Part shown: positions 8,031-16,851 of the stretch, piece by piece
Numbering within the stretch: the stretch's first letter is position 1
Layout: each line of letters starts with the position of its first letter
DNA from: an uncultured Lachnospiraceae bacterium
GTDB lineage: Bacteria; Bacillota; Clostridia; Lachnospirales; Lachnospiraceae
Direction: 5' to 3'
Length of the DNA stretch: 64,000 bases
Assembly (NCBI GenBank): GCA_910587765.1
Contig: CAJUNR010000007.1
Coordinates: forward strand, 1 to 64,000
Notes under the pieces: generated by a model
What the model saw: the letters and a program-made list of their open reading frames with translations, nothing else
The model's database searches: none
What the model was told of the DNA's origin: nothing
Translations under genes and position numbers: made by a program

Positions 8031-8258
8031 TTATAATTCCGTGAATGTGTAGCGCTGCAGGATTCCCGAAGTATTCACATGATAGAGGATCGTTCCGTCC
8101 GCCAGTTCTTCGCGTTCCAGCTTCAGATCCCGGTCCTTGTGTTTTCCCCGGATATACGCTTCCAGATCGTCGATCATCACCTCCTCAAAAAATACATCCC
8201 GCATCTGATTGTTCGCACACTCATTGAAGATTTCATGCACTACTTCATATTCTTTCAT
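8031..8258 (-). CDS. Hypothetical protein, 75 residues
   Basis: A small acidic protein (MKEYEVVHEIFNECANNQMR at its N-terminus) with a very strong ribosome site, AAGGAGG, 6 bases before ATG 8258. It lies 45 bases downstream of the VWA gene and 73 bases upstream of the 7957 gene, all on the same strand. The C-terminal part is predicted as a beta hairpin (GTILYHVNTSG). I recognise no family. Its retention in the MoxR/VWA operon suggests a link to that system. Confidence 0.7.
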   Translation of the reverse strand: MKEYEVVHEIFNECANNQMRDVFFEEVMIDDLEAYIRGKHKDRDLKLEREELADGTILYHVNTSGILQRYTFTEL

Positions 8259-8303
8259 CCTGTCCTCCTTTTTATTCCCGCAGGCAGTGCGCCGGGCATA
8301 CGC

Positions 8304-10070
8304 CTAGCCGTCATCCACCTGTTTTTTCAGATATCTGCCCACCACATGGGCGAACGTCGAGAGATCCCGGATATACGCAAAATCCTTGCCGAAGATCCTC
8401 CGCTCCGCCGGAAGATCCTGTTCTTCTCCCGCGAATACGCCCAGCACCGCGATCCCCTGGCTCCGCAGTCTCCTCACTTCCGCCGCCGTGTCCTTCACGG
8501 CATACTCTCCCGTATAGACCGCCGGGTTGCGCACGTTCGGCCGGTTGACCACCAGATCGTTGGGCCGCCCGTCGCTTAACACGATCAGCACCTTATTCTC
8601 CTCCGGGCGTTCCAGCAGCCCGTCCGCGGACGCCCGCAGCGCCAGCCCGTCCCGGTTGTTGGAGGAGGAGGTAAATTCCATCAGTCTCCAGTCCGCCTCC
8701 CGGCCCTCGTCATACTCCCGGAATCTGCGCATGACCGTATGATCCCAGAACGTACAGAAGCTGAACACCCGATGGGGAAGCCCCGCTCTGGAGAGCGCCG
8801 CCGACAGGATATAGCCCTGCAGCGCCACCATATGCTGGCGGCTCCTCTGGGAACCGCTGGCGTCGATCAGCACATCCACCACAAAGTCCGAATTGTGCCG
8901 CTTCATCTCCTTCCGGAACAGTCTGGCATCCTCGGATCTCCCCACCTTCCACAGCTTTGCCGGAACAACCGTACCGCAGGAAGACGCGTACCGCTCCTCC
9001 TCGTTTCTTGCCTGCAGGGAACGCCTGAGAATATCTCCCAGTTCGTTGATATTGTGGCGGGACACTCTTGCATTCTGGCGATAGAATCTCTGATTCATCT
9101 CCAGAGTGCGTTTTGCCATCACGTACGTATTATTCTCTCTCACATAATTCTGCAGGATGCCGTCCGTAAAATAGAGCTTGCAGTCCCCGTGGACTCCCCG
9201 GCAGATGCGGCGGTTCATCCGCTTCTGCTCCCGCTCGTCCATGTAGGAAGTTCCGAAGTGCAGCTCGATAAATGAGTACATCTTCCGCGCCGCTTCCTCG
9301 CTGACCAGAATCTGCCCGGCCCTGGCCTTCCTCTCCTCCTCTCCCTCCGGGAGCAGGCCGCTGTTCATCTGACGCATCATCTCTTCCATGGCCGATTCCG
9401 CCGCCGTCTCGTTCAGAAAATCCTGCCAGTCAAACTGCTTCAAATCTTCCGCGGAGACAGAGAGCACGCGCGACAGATCCCCGTGCTGCGCTTCAAACTG
9501 CGGATCCACCAGACGGTTATAGAAGGCGTCCACCGTGCGGATCACTTCCATGGTACTTCCCGCGTCTCTCAGCGAGAACAGCTCCTGCACCTGCTCGCGG
9601 ATCTTTTTTTCCGCCGTGAACGTCCCGTCAAGCCCTTCCTGCAGCATCGCGATTTTCATTCTTCCCGCCGGATTGCCGGGTTTTGACAGTCTGGGGAAAT
9701 CGCGCTCCAGCAGATCCGCAAACGCTTTTCTGCGCAGAGTCGCCACGCCTCTGCGCTCACGGATGACCCGGTCCGCCACTGCCTGATCCACGCACATCTG
9801 GGCGAGATTGGACAGCGAAGCCTCGTCCGCCCCCAGATACAGTTTCTTCATCAGATACATCCCAAATTCGTCCCGGGAAAAATAGCGCGCGAAAGCCCCC
9901 TGCTTCACCGCGTCATACAGCGCGATGAACCTTGACTGCCGAAAGGAACCGACGTCCAGCTCCGCGTCCAGCTCATAGTCTCCGCTCACCGTCCACAGAA
10001 GATTCCTCATCCGGTTCTGAAGCTCATATTCATATTCTTCTTCCGTATATCCGGCCGTCAGCTCCTGCAT
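8304..10070 (-). CDS. VWA-domain protein partnered with MoxR ATPase (CobT/NorD-like)
   Basis: A 588-residue protein whose C-terminal third is a von Willebrand A domain with an intact metal-binding site: D403-x-S405-x-S407 in LIDASGSQRS, with a later SDGRPND. The N-terminal ~390 residues are helical, as in the CobT/NorD-type proteins that work with MoxR ATPases to insert metals or remodel target complexes. The ATG at 10070 shares its A with the TGA stop of the MoxR gene (TGATG), so translation is coupled. I prefer it to the GTG at 10094, which lacks spacing from a ribosome site. The target protein is not identifiable here. Confidence 0.85.
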   Translation of the reverse strand: MQELTAGYTEEEYEYELQNRMRNLLWTVSGDYELDAELDVGSFRQSRFIALYDAVKQGAFARYFSRDEFGMYLMKKLYLGADEASLSNLAQMCVDQAVADRVIRERRGVATLRRKAFADLLERDFPRLSKPGNPAGRMKIAMLQEGLDGTFTAEKKIREQVQELFSLRDAGSTMEVIRTVDAFYNRLVDPQFEAQHGDLSRVLSVSAEDLKQFDWQDFLNETAAESAMEEMMRQMNSGLLPEGEEERKARAGQILVSEEAARKMYSFIELHFGTSYMDEREQKRMNRRICRGVHGDCKLYFTDGILQNYVRENNTYVMAKRTLEMNQRFYRQNARVSRHNINELGDILRRSLQARNEEERYASSCGTVVPAKLWKVGRSEDARLFRKEMKRHNSDFVVDVLIDASGSQRSRQHMVALQGYILSAALSRAGLPHRVFSFCTFWDHTVMRRFREYDEGREADWRLMEFTSSSNNRDGLALRASADGLLERPEENKVLIVLSDGRPNDLVVNRPNVRNPAVYTGEYAVKDTAAEVRRLRSQGIAVLGVFAGEEQDLPAERRIFGKDFAYIRDLSTFAHVVGRYLKKQVDDG

Positions 10071-10984
10071 CAGAATACCTGCTCCTTCGTCCACTCCTCC
10101 GGAATCCGTGTCATCACCATATCCGACACAATCTCCCGCTCAAAGATGTCAAACGCCTTGTTCGTAATCCCCATCTGCACGGCCTGCCACGGGGAAAGTC
10201 CCACCCGCACGGCTCCCAGCGCCGCCAAAAGCCCCCGAAGATCCATGGCCTTCGTGGAGATCTCGCTGTTCTGCGCTTTCAACTGCAGATCGAGAAACAA
10301 CCCGCAGAACGCCTCCAGCGCTTCGTCTTTGAGATCCGGAAAGTCATGGAGAAGCACCCGGCGCAGATTCTCCTCCGTCAGCGCCGGCATGTCGATGACC
10401 AGAAAACGGGATACCAGCGCCTCGTTCAGCTCCCTCGTCCCCGCATAGCCATAGTTCATCGTCCCGATAAACCGCGTGGCCGGGTGCAGGTCGATCTTCT
10501 CATAGCCCGGCACGTCGATGATTCTCCGGTGGTCCAGCGTCGCGTGCAGTACGGAAGCGGCGTCGTTCTTGGCCATATTGATCTCGTCCAGAATGCCGAA
10601 GCCCCCTTCCTCCGCACAGCGGTATACGCTGCCTTTCCGAAGCTGTACTTCATTCTCCCGGAAAGTGTCCGTCCCAATGAGAGAACTGCTGTCCGTATTG
10701 ACGTTAAAAGAAATATTATAGACCGGCCTTCCGAAGATCCACGCCAGATTCTCCGCCAGTATATTTTTTCCTGTGGCCTTGGCCCCGGACAGGAGCAGAT
10801 TGGAGCCTTCCAGAACCGCCGCCATGGCCATCTCCAGAATCTCTCTGCCGTAAAACGGAATCGAAGGCCGTATCACCCGGCCGCGGACCGCTTCCTGTAC
10901 CGGATACTCTTTCCGAAATTTCTCCGCTCTGCAGATCAGAGCATTGCCGACGCCCTGATCGTCTAAAAATTTTAATTCTTCCAT
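10070..10984 (-). CDS. MoxR-family AAA+ ATPase
   Basis: A 304-residue AAA+ ATPase. The Walker A motif is GAKATGKN (about residues 67-74), with asparagine where serine or threonine is usual. Walker B is ILDEIN (D133/E134), followed by a sensor-type TMNYG segment. Members work with a VWA protein as chaperones that activate metalloenzymes or surface complexes. The start ATG at 10984 has AGGGGA upstream; an earlier in-frame ATG at 11005 has none. The stop overlaps the VWA gene start. It sits 17 bases after hemW, so it appears added to the sporulation/translation operon. Confidence 0.87.
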   Translation of the reverse strand: MEELKFLDDQGVGNALICRAEKFRKEYPVQEAVRGRVIRPSIPFYGREILEMAMAAVLEGSNLLLSGAKATGKNILAENLAWIFGRPVYNISFNVNTDSSSLIGTDTFRENEVQLRKGSVYRCAEEGGFGILDEINMAKNDAASVLHATLDHRRIIDVPGYEKIDLHPATRFIGTMNYGYAGTRELNEALVSRFLVIDMPALTEENLRRVLLHDFPDLKDEALEAFCGLFLDLQLKAQNSEISTKAMDLRGLLAALGAVRVGLSPWQAVQMGITNKAFDIFEREIVSDMVMTRIPEEWTKEQVF

Positions 10985-11001
10985 GATCGTTCCCCTGTTC
11001 C

Positions 11002-12120
11002 TCAACCGGCCCCGTATTCATCCAGAAACTGCGCCAGCACATAGTTGCTTACGTCGATCCCCCTGTCCGTCAGACGGATCCGCCCTCCGCTCTCCTCCAG
11101 AAGCCGCTGCTCTTTTAATTTCCGGAACAACGGTTCGTAAAATTCCCGGTATCTCTCCGCGCGGACGCCCTCCGTCATGCGCAGACCGAGGAAGAAATAT
11201 TCTTCCCGCACCCCGCGGGCGCTCAGGCGCTCTTCGCTGCCCGCTGCGCAGCCGCTCAGATATTCGGAAAGCCCTGTCTCATTCGTGTATCTTACATTGT
11301 CAAGAAGCGAGGCCGCTCCGAGCCCGTAACCCTTGTAATCCGTCCGCCGCCAGTACCCCAGATTATGCCGGCAGGCGTATCCGGGCTTCGCGTAATTGGA
11401 AATCTCATAATGCTCATACCCGCGGGCGGCGAGCAGACGCTTTGTATCATAATACATCCGACGTTCCTCCTCCTCGGAGGGAAGAAGCTCCGGACGGCCG
11501 TTATAACGCTCATAAAAAGGAGTGCCTTCCTCGATCATCAGACTGTACGCCGACAGATGCTCGGGAGACAGGGCACATACCCGCTCGAGGGTCCGGCGCC
11601 AGCCCGCTGCCGTCTGTCCCGGGAGGGCGGACATCAGATCGACGTTGATATTCGTAAATCCCGCCTTCCGCGCAGCCTCATAATTCTCAAGAAACTGCTC
11701 CCAGGTATGAATCCGGCCCAGCATCTCCAGTTCCCGGTCATCTGCGGACTGCAGTCCGAAACTGAGACGGTTCACCCCCGCTTCCCGATACCCCGCCAGC
11801 TTCTCCGCGTCCACGGTGCCCGGATTCGCCTCCACCGTAATCTCCGCATCCTCGTAAAATTCCCACACTTCCCTCAGCGTTTTCAGGATCCCGCAGAGCT
11901 CGTCCGTACGGAGAATACTCGGCGTCCCGCCGCCGAAGAATACCGTCGTCACCTGATATTCCGCGGAAAGCTCCCCGCCGGCCGAACCGCGGATCTCCTC
12001 CAGCAGCCGTTTCACGTACGCCTCCTGCACGTTTCGCTCCGCAGGAGCCGACAGGAAATCACAGTAAGCGCATTTGCGGACGCAGAAGGGAATATGAATA
12101 TAGAGTTCCAGCGGTTTCAT
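11002..12120 (-). CDS. hemW: Radical SAM heme chaperone HemW
   Basis: A 372-residue radical SAM protein. The iron-sulfur motif C13-x3-C17-x2-C20 (PFCVRKCAYCDF) lies near the N-terminus, followed by GGGTPS, the EANPGT segment and the C-terminal HemW domain with its winged-helix region. It was long annotated as oxygen-independent coproporphyrinogen oxidase, but this branch is thought to deliver heme to targets. The ATG at 12120 overlaps the lepA stop (TGATG), so the frame that extends to 12261 is not the true start. The lepA-hemW order is the usual Firmicute one. Confidence 0.92.
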   Translation of the reverse strand: MKPLELYIHIPFCVRKCAYCDFLSAPAERNVQEAYVKRLLEEIRGSAGGELSAEYQVTTVFFGGGTPSILRTDELCGILKTLREVWEFYEDAEITVEANPGTVDAEKLAGYREAGVNRLSFGLQSADDRELEMLGRIHTWEQFLENYEAARKAGFTNINVDLMSALPGQTAAGWRRTLERVCALSPEHLSAYSLMIEEGTPFYERYNGRPELLPSEEEERRMYYDTKRLLAARGYEHYEISNYAKPGYACRHNLGYWRRTDYKGYGLGAASLLDNVRYTNETGLSEYLSGCAAGSEERLSARGVREEYFFLGLRMTEGVRAERYREFYEPLFRKLKEQRLLEESGGRIRLTDRGIDVSNYVLAQFLDEYGAG

Positions 12121-13937
12121 CACTTTTTGTCGTCCAGCTTCAGCACGCTCATAAACGCTTTCTGGGGAATCTCCACATTGCCGATCTGGCGCATCCGCTT
12201 CTTGCCCTCCTTCTGCTTTTCCAGAAGCTTCCGCTTGCGGGTGATGTCGCCGCCGTAGCACTTGGCCAGCACGTCCTTGCGCATGGCCTTCACGGTCTCG
12301 CGGGCGATGATCTTGCCGCCTACCGCCGCCTGAATCGGAATTTCAAAAAGATGCCTCGGAATCTCGTCTTTTAATTTCTCGCACATCTTCCTTCCCCGGT
12401 CGTACGCGGAGGCTCCGTGTACGATAAAGGAAAGGGCATCCACCTCTTCGCGGTTGATGAGAATGTCCAGTTTCACCAGTTCGGACTGCACATAGCCTTT
12501 AAAATCATAATCGAAGGACGCGTAACCTCTGGAACGGGATTTGAGCGCGTCGAAGAAATCGTAAATGATCTCGTTCAGCGGAAGCTCGTATTTCAAAAGC
12601 GCTCTCGTCTCCTCCATATACTCCATTCCCAGATAGACGCCTCTGCGTTCCTGACAGAGCTCCATGATGGAGCCGATGAACTCTGTCGTCACCATGATCT
12701 CCGCACTCACCACCGGCTCTTCCATATAGTCGATCTCCGACGGATCCGGCAGATTGGAGGGATTCGTCAGTTCCAGCATCTCCCCGTTCGACTTGTACAC
12801 CCGGTAGATGACACCCGGCGCCGTTGTCACCAGATCCAGATTATACTCTCTCTCCAGCCGCTCCTGTACGATCTCCAGATGGAGCAGCCCCAGGAATCCG
12901 CACCGGAATCCGAATCCCAGCGCAACGGACGTCTCCGGCTCAAACTGAAGCGCCGCGTCGTTAAGCTGCAGCTTCTCCAGCGCGTCCCGAAGATCCGGAT
13001 ATTTCGCCCCGTCCGCCGGATAGAGTCCGCAGTACACCATGGACTGCACTTTCTTATAGCCCGGAAGCGGCTCCGCACAGGGGCGCGCCCGATCCGTCAC
13101 CGTATCGCCCACCCGGGTATCCTTCACATTCTTGATGCTTCCGGTAAGGTAGCCCACCATGCCCGCGCTGAGCTCTTCGCAGGGAATAAACTGACCGGCT
13201 CCGAAATAGCCGACCTCAACCACTTCCGCTTCCGCACCGGTCGCCATCATGCGGATGGGCGTCCCTTTTCTGACCGTTCCTTCCTTGACCCGGCAGAAAA
13301 TAATGACCCCTTTATAGGGATCGTATACGGAATCAAAGATCAGCGCCTGCAGCGGCGCCTCCGGACTGCCCCCCGGAGCGGGAATCCGCTTTACAATCTG
13401 CTCCAGTACCTCGTCCACATTCTGTCCCGTCTTGGCCGAGATCAGAGGGGCGTCCTGCGCCTCGATCCCGATCACGTCCTCGATTTCGTCGATGACCCGC
13501 TGCGGCTCCGCGCTCGGCAGATCAATCTTGTTGATCACCGGCATCACATCCAGATTGTGGTCCAGCGCCAGATAGACGTTCGCCAGCGTCTGGGCCTCGA
13601 TGCCCTGCGCCGCGTCCACCACCAGAATCGCCCCGTCGCAGGCCGCCAGGCTTCTCGATACTTCATAATTAAAGTCCACATGTCCCGGCGTGTCGATCAG
13701 ATTGAAGATATACTCCTCTCCGTCCTGCGCCTGATACACGGTCCGGACCGTCTGCGCCTTGATGGTGATGCCCCGCTCCCGCTCCAGTTCCATATTATCC
13801 AGCACCTGCGACTGCATCTCCCGGCTGGTCAGCAGGCCGGTCTTCTCGATGATCCGGTCCGCCAGCGTTGATTTTCCATGATCAATATGCGCCACGATAC
13901 AAAAATTGCGGATTTTACTCTGATCCACTGCTGCCAT
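12120..13937 (-). CDS. lepA: Elongation factor 4 (LepA)
   Basis: A 605-residue GTPase. It has G1 AHIDHGKST, the G2/G3 region with DTPGHVDF, G4 NKIDLPSA, then the EF-G-like domains and the LepA-specific C-terminal domain (KCYGGDITRKRKLLEKQK). It acts on stalled or stressed ribosomes. The start at ATG 13937 has GGAGG 7 bases upstream. A longer frame to 13994 adds 19 non-conserved residues. It lies 70 bases after spoIIP and is translationally coupled to hemW. Length and motifs are normal. Confidence 0.97.
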   Translation of the reverse strand: MAAVDQSKIRNFCIVAHIDHGKSTLADRIIEKTGLLTSREMQSQVLDNMELERERGITIKAQTVRTVYQAQDGEEYIFNLIDTPGHVDFNYEVSRSLAACDGAILVVDAAQGIEAQTLANVYLALDHNLDVMPVINKIDLPSAEPQRVIDEIEDVIGIEAQDAPLISAKTGQNVDEVLEQIVKRIPAPGGSPEAPLQALIFDSVYDPYKGVIIFCRVKEGTVRKGTPIRMMATGAEAEVVEVGYFGAGQFIPCEELSAGMVGYLTGSIKNVKDTRVGDTVTDRARPCAEPLPGYKKVQSMVYCGLYPADGAKYPDLRDALEKLQLNDAALQFEPETSVALGFGFRCGFLGLLHLEIVQERLEREYNLDLVTTAPGVIYRVYKSNGEMLELTNPSNLPDPSEIDYMEEPVVSAEIMVTTEFIGSIMELCQERRGVYLGMEYMEETRALLKYELPLNEIIYDFFDALKSRSRGYASFDYDFKGYVQSELVKLDILINREEVDALSFIVHGASAYDRGRKMCEKLKDEIPRHLFEIPIQAAVGGKIIARETVKAMRKDVLAKCYGGDITRKRKLLEKQKEGKKRMRQIGNVEIPQKAFMSVLKLDDKK

Positions 13938-14007
13938 CTTCTGTCCTCCGTTTTCCTGTCTGATACTCTGCGGCGTCTCTTCAGCACAGCTCACTCTTTA
14001 TAATATA

Positions 14008-15300
14008 TCACGGATCGAACACCTTATCAAGTATGTCCGACAACGGTTCCATAGTGTTCATCATCTCCTGAAGCGTATTCGTCTGGGCTCCCGCCTCGAT
14101 CAAAAGCGCCTTATCGGACAGATGCAGATTATACCGGAGGCTCCTCAGATAAATATTTCTCGCCAGCCCCGGATAGTACTGTTCACTCTTGAGTTTCAGT
14201 TGAAGCGTCAGCGCCAGATTGTCCTCTATGTACGGATTGTACAGATAGTCGATCGGCCCGTTCTTCTTCGTCCGGCTCAGACCGTTGAAGAACATGAACC
14301 GCGCCATCGTCTTTCCGTTGATCTCCGTCACCAGCCGGGTCCCCTCCGCGACCCCGTCCCGGTGCAGATCAATGACGGACTGAATCCCCGGATTCGCTTC
14401 CAGAATCGAACTGATCTCCTTCTGCGCCTTACTGTAGGCCTCGTTCCGGTCCAATTCGCCGTCTACCAGATCGTAGACACTCGTCACATGCATCACATCG
14501 TATCCCTTCTCCCGCAGAAGCTGCGCCAGATATTCTCCCACGCCCACGATGGTCGTGGAATTGTCGCCGGGCACCGAGTCCGCGAAGCCTTCCTGCGAAT
14601 GCGTGTGATAGATCAGGATCTGCGGCCCTTCCACGTCCTTGTCAATGCTCATATCCTTCGCCAGAAGCGTCTCCGCGTTCAGATCCGCGGGCGTGACCTC
14701 CGTCGTCTTGTCTATCGAGTAAAACGTGCCGAACAGAAAATCAAAGTCCGACAGTTCTTCCATATTATAAATCGTGCCCGCCTGGACGGCCTTCGGCTTC
14801 TCCTCCCAGAGATTTCCTCTGGAATGCGCTTCCTCCAGAGCCTCTCTCTCCTCCTCTTCCCTTCCTTTGGCCGCTCTCTCATTTTCCGCCTGCGCGAGCG
14901 CTTCCATATCGTATTCCTTCCCGGTCTCATCCAGTTCGTTTTCGTCATGGACGCCTCCGGTGATCAGCATCTCATAAGTGGACATGTCCTCCGTGCCGCC
15001 TTCCGGCCTCGCCCCGTACTGCAGCCGGCAGAGAGGATGCATGGCCATCACCCGCTCTATGTACCAGCCGGCGAGAGAGGACGCGTCCTCTCCCTGCTCG
15101 TATTCCAGAAAAAGCCCCGGATACAGGCAGCGCGCAAATTCCCGCTGACAGATGCGCTGTACGGACGCTCTGCCCTCCCGGAGCAGCTCCGGCAGATCTC
15201 CCGACCAGAATCTCTGTCCGCCGGCAAAGACAATATAAGAGCCCGCCAGAAAAAACACGGCCCACAGAATCCGGTTCCAAAGTCTTGACAATCGTTCCAT
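14008..15300 (-). CDS. spoIIP: Stage II sporulation protein P
   Basis: A 430-residue peptidoglycan hydrolase of the engulfment machinery (SpoIID-SpoIIM-SpoIIP). There is an N-terminal membrane anchor at about residues 10-28 and a charged, glutamate-rich spacer (about 125-165). The catalytic domain has the zinc-site segment LIYHTHSQEGF (H232, H234, E237) and IDLHRDGV. It has amidase and endopeptidase activity and is made in the mother cell, with forespore input. It lies 43 bases downstream of gpr, as in Bacillus. Its presence shows the organism can, or recently could, form spores. Confidence 0.95.
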   Translation of the reverse strand: MERLSRLWNRILWAVFFLAGSYIVFAGGQRFWSGDLPELLREGRASVQRICQREFARCLYPGLFLEYEQGEDASSLAGWYIERVMAMHPLCRLQYGARPEGGTEDMSTYEMLITGGVHDENELDETGKEYDMEALAQAENERAAKGREEEEREALEEAHSRGNLWEEKPKAVQAGTIYNMEELSDFDFLFGTFYSIDKTTEVTPADLNAETLLAKDMSIDKDVEGPQILIYHTHSQEGFADSVPGDNSTTIVGVGEYLAQLLREKGYDVMHVTSVYDLVDGELDRNEAYSKAQKEISSILEANPGIQSVIDLHRDGVAEGTRLVTEINGKTMARFMFFNGLSRTKKNGPIDYLYNPYIEDNLALTLQLKLKSEQYYPGLARNIYLRSLRYNLHLSDKALLIEAGAQTNTLQEMMNTMEPLSDILDKVFDP

Positions 15301-15343
15301 AAATCCTCACCCATTTATTATTTATATGGGAAAAGCATCCACC

Positions 15344-16219
15344 CTATGCCTCCTGCGGCAGTTCGAACGCCATGTTCAGCGCTTCCGACAGCGTAAAGCT
15401 GAGCTGTTTGATCGTCTCGTCGATGTTCTTCGGCGTCACGAACATTCCGTTCAGATGCGGCGGCATCTGTTCGCAGTTCCCCTGTGCGTCATAGATAATC
15501 GCCGCTGCTTCCACCACCGTCGGAACTCCGATGGCAATGACCGGGATTCCCAGGCTCTCCTCCGTGAGACAGTTTCTGTGATTCCCCACGCCCGAACCGG
15601 GCTGAATCCCCGTATCGGTGAGCTGAATGGTTCGGCTGAGCCGCTTCGTACTCCGCGCCGCCAGCGCGTCGATCACAATCAGGAGATCCGGGCTGGTCTG
15701 CTCCACAATCCCGCGGATGATCTCCGATGTCTCCATACCGGTCTGCGCCATTACCCCGGGCACGATTCCGCTGATCTGGCAGCATCTGCCGCTGCCCATC
15801 ACGTCTTTTCCGTACTCTCTGATCAGATGTCTCGTGATCAGAAGATTGGAGATCGTTTTGGGCCCCAGCGCGTCCGGTGTCACATCCCGATTACCCAGTC
15901 CCGCTACCAGAATGGACCGTTCTTTCTCCTCTCCCATCAGCTCTTTCAGATAATGCGCCAGCGCTTCCGAGATTTCCCGATGATAGTCCTCATCCGGCGA
16001 CGCCATGCCCGGCGCCTCCAGCGTCAGATAGTTCCCCATGGGCTTTCCCATCTCTTTTGCCCCGCGTTCCGACACGATCTGCACTCTGGTCAGACGGATA
16101 TCCTTCTGCTCGTCGTAGTCCTCTTCCACGATCACTCCGTGGACTTCCTCCTCGCTCCCCTCGAAACTCTCCCTCGCCTCCAGCGCCAGGTCCGTCCGCA
16201 CTCTCATCCGTTCCATCAT
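15344..16219 (-). CDS. gpr: Germination protease GPR
   Basis: A 291-residue aspartic-type endopeptidase that degrades small acid-soluble spore proteins at germination. Recognisable segments are the RTDLALEA start, VAGLGNRDVTPDALGP and the SRTIQLTDTGIQPGSGVGN region. The ATG at 16219 follows GAGGAGGGG closely; ATG 16216 is an alternative. In other species it is made as a zymogen in the forespore under sigma F/G; no convincing sigma F/G promoter is visible here. The gene heads the gpr-spoIIP-lepA-hemW run and is divergent from rpsT across two R1 repeats. Confidence 0.95.
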   Translation of the reverse strand: MMERMRVRTDLALEARESFEGSEEEVHGVIVEEDYDEQKDIRLTRVQIVSERGAKEMGKPMGNYLTLEAPGMASPDEDYHREISEALAHYLKELMGEEKERSILVAGLGNRDVTPDALGPKTISNLLITRHLIREYGKDVMGSGRCCQISGIVPGVMAQTGMETSEIIRGIVEQTSPDLLIVIDALAARSTKRLSRTIQLTDTGIQPGSGVGNHRNCLTEESLGIPVIAIGVPTVVEAAAIIYDAQGNCEQMPPHLNGMFVTPKNIDETIKQLSFTLSEALNMAFELPQEA

Positions 16220-16277
16220 AACCCCTCCTCTGTATTCTCCTGAACCTGAAATTAACTTACTGAAAATAACTCCAACC

Positions 16278-16473
16278 GTTACTTTTCACACTCGCCGCCC
16301 GAACGCCCGACACGGGCAGATCATCCTTCCAGCCCCCGCTTGCGCTTAATGAAGGGACGCAACGGTACTAAGGCGCGTGAAAAACCGCGCCTAAGGACCG
16401 GCGCCCTTCAATGGGGCTTCCAGGAAGATCTGCCCGTGTCGGGCTGAAAACCAGCGCGGATATGAGAAGTAAC
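16278..16473 (+). repeat. R1 repeat, copy A (complete, 196 bp)
   Basis: The outer ends are GTTACTTTTCACAC and GAAGTAAC. The inner core at 16305-16444 begins GCCCGACACGGGCAGAT and ends with its exact reverse complement (17 perfect pairs). The two arms keep pairing inward through GGTACTAAGGCGCG/CGCGCCTAAGGACC to a short A-rich loop, with one asymmetric 12-base bulge (CGCTTGCGCTTA). No ORF fits inside. See the findings for the compensatory changes between copies. Confidence 0.9.
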
Positions 16474-16480
16474 TTCAATG

Positions 16481-16676
16481 GTTACTTTTCACACGTTAGC
16501 CGATGTCAGCCCGGTGTGGACAGATAAGTCTGAAAGACCCATTGAAGGGCGCCGGTCCTTAGGGCGCGTCTTTTGCGCCCTTAGTACCGCTGCGTCCCTT
16601 CATTAAGCGCGAGCGGGGTCTGGAAGACTTATCTGTCCGCATCGGGCGTCCTGTTGGCGTGGGTTTGAAAAGTAAC
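16481..16676 (-). repeat. R1 repeat, copy B (complete, 196 bp, inverted)
   Basis: It is the same length as copy A and 7 bases from it, with its core (16509-16647) in the opposite orientation. The stem sequence differs (GGACAGATAAGTCT in both arms instead of GGGCAGATCATCCT), yet pairing is kept. The outer ends GTTACTTTTCACAC and TGAAAAGTAAC are preserved. Together copies A and B fill most of the 630-base gap between gpr and rpsT; the rest is the rpsT promoter and leader. Confidence 0.9.
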
Positions 16677-16715
16677 TTCAGTGATAATATTTCCGGAAAA
16701 ATGTAAATTTATGTA

Positions 16716-16744
16716 TTGACACTGCCCCCTCGATGGGCTAGAAT
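16716..16744 (+). promoter_or_regulatory. Predicted sigma-A promoter of rpsT
   Basis: TTGACA, exactly 17 bases, TAGAAT: near consensus. The transcript would carry a leader of about 100 bases before the TTG start, enough for ribosomal-protein feedback control. Confidence 0.85.
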
Positions 16745-16851
16745 ATATGCGTGTGTTTCCATGCAAAGCTTTACCGTGTCTCGCTTTCATGAAGCACGTC
16801 GTCAAAATATCATGAAATTGAATCACAGAGAATAAACCGGAGGTGCACGAA

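Noticed and set aside
12417..13871. 484-codon plus-strand ORF over lepA
   Set aside because: Antisense to a fully conserved lepA, with no start signal.
15344..16300. A sigma F/G promoter for gpr
   Set aside because: No -35/-10 pair of convincing match was found in the 60 bases upstream, so none is listed.
16278..16676. R1 copies as a CRISPR array or integron attC sites
   Set aside because: There are only two copies of 196 bp in opposite orientation with a 7-bp spacer, so it is not a CRISPR. The core lacks the RYYYAAC/GTTRRRY boxes of attC, and no integron integrase is present.
16278..16676. R1 as simple transcription terminators
   Set aside because: The stems are far longer than terminators, no T run follows, and the outer ends are conserved beyond the hairpin.
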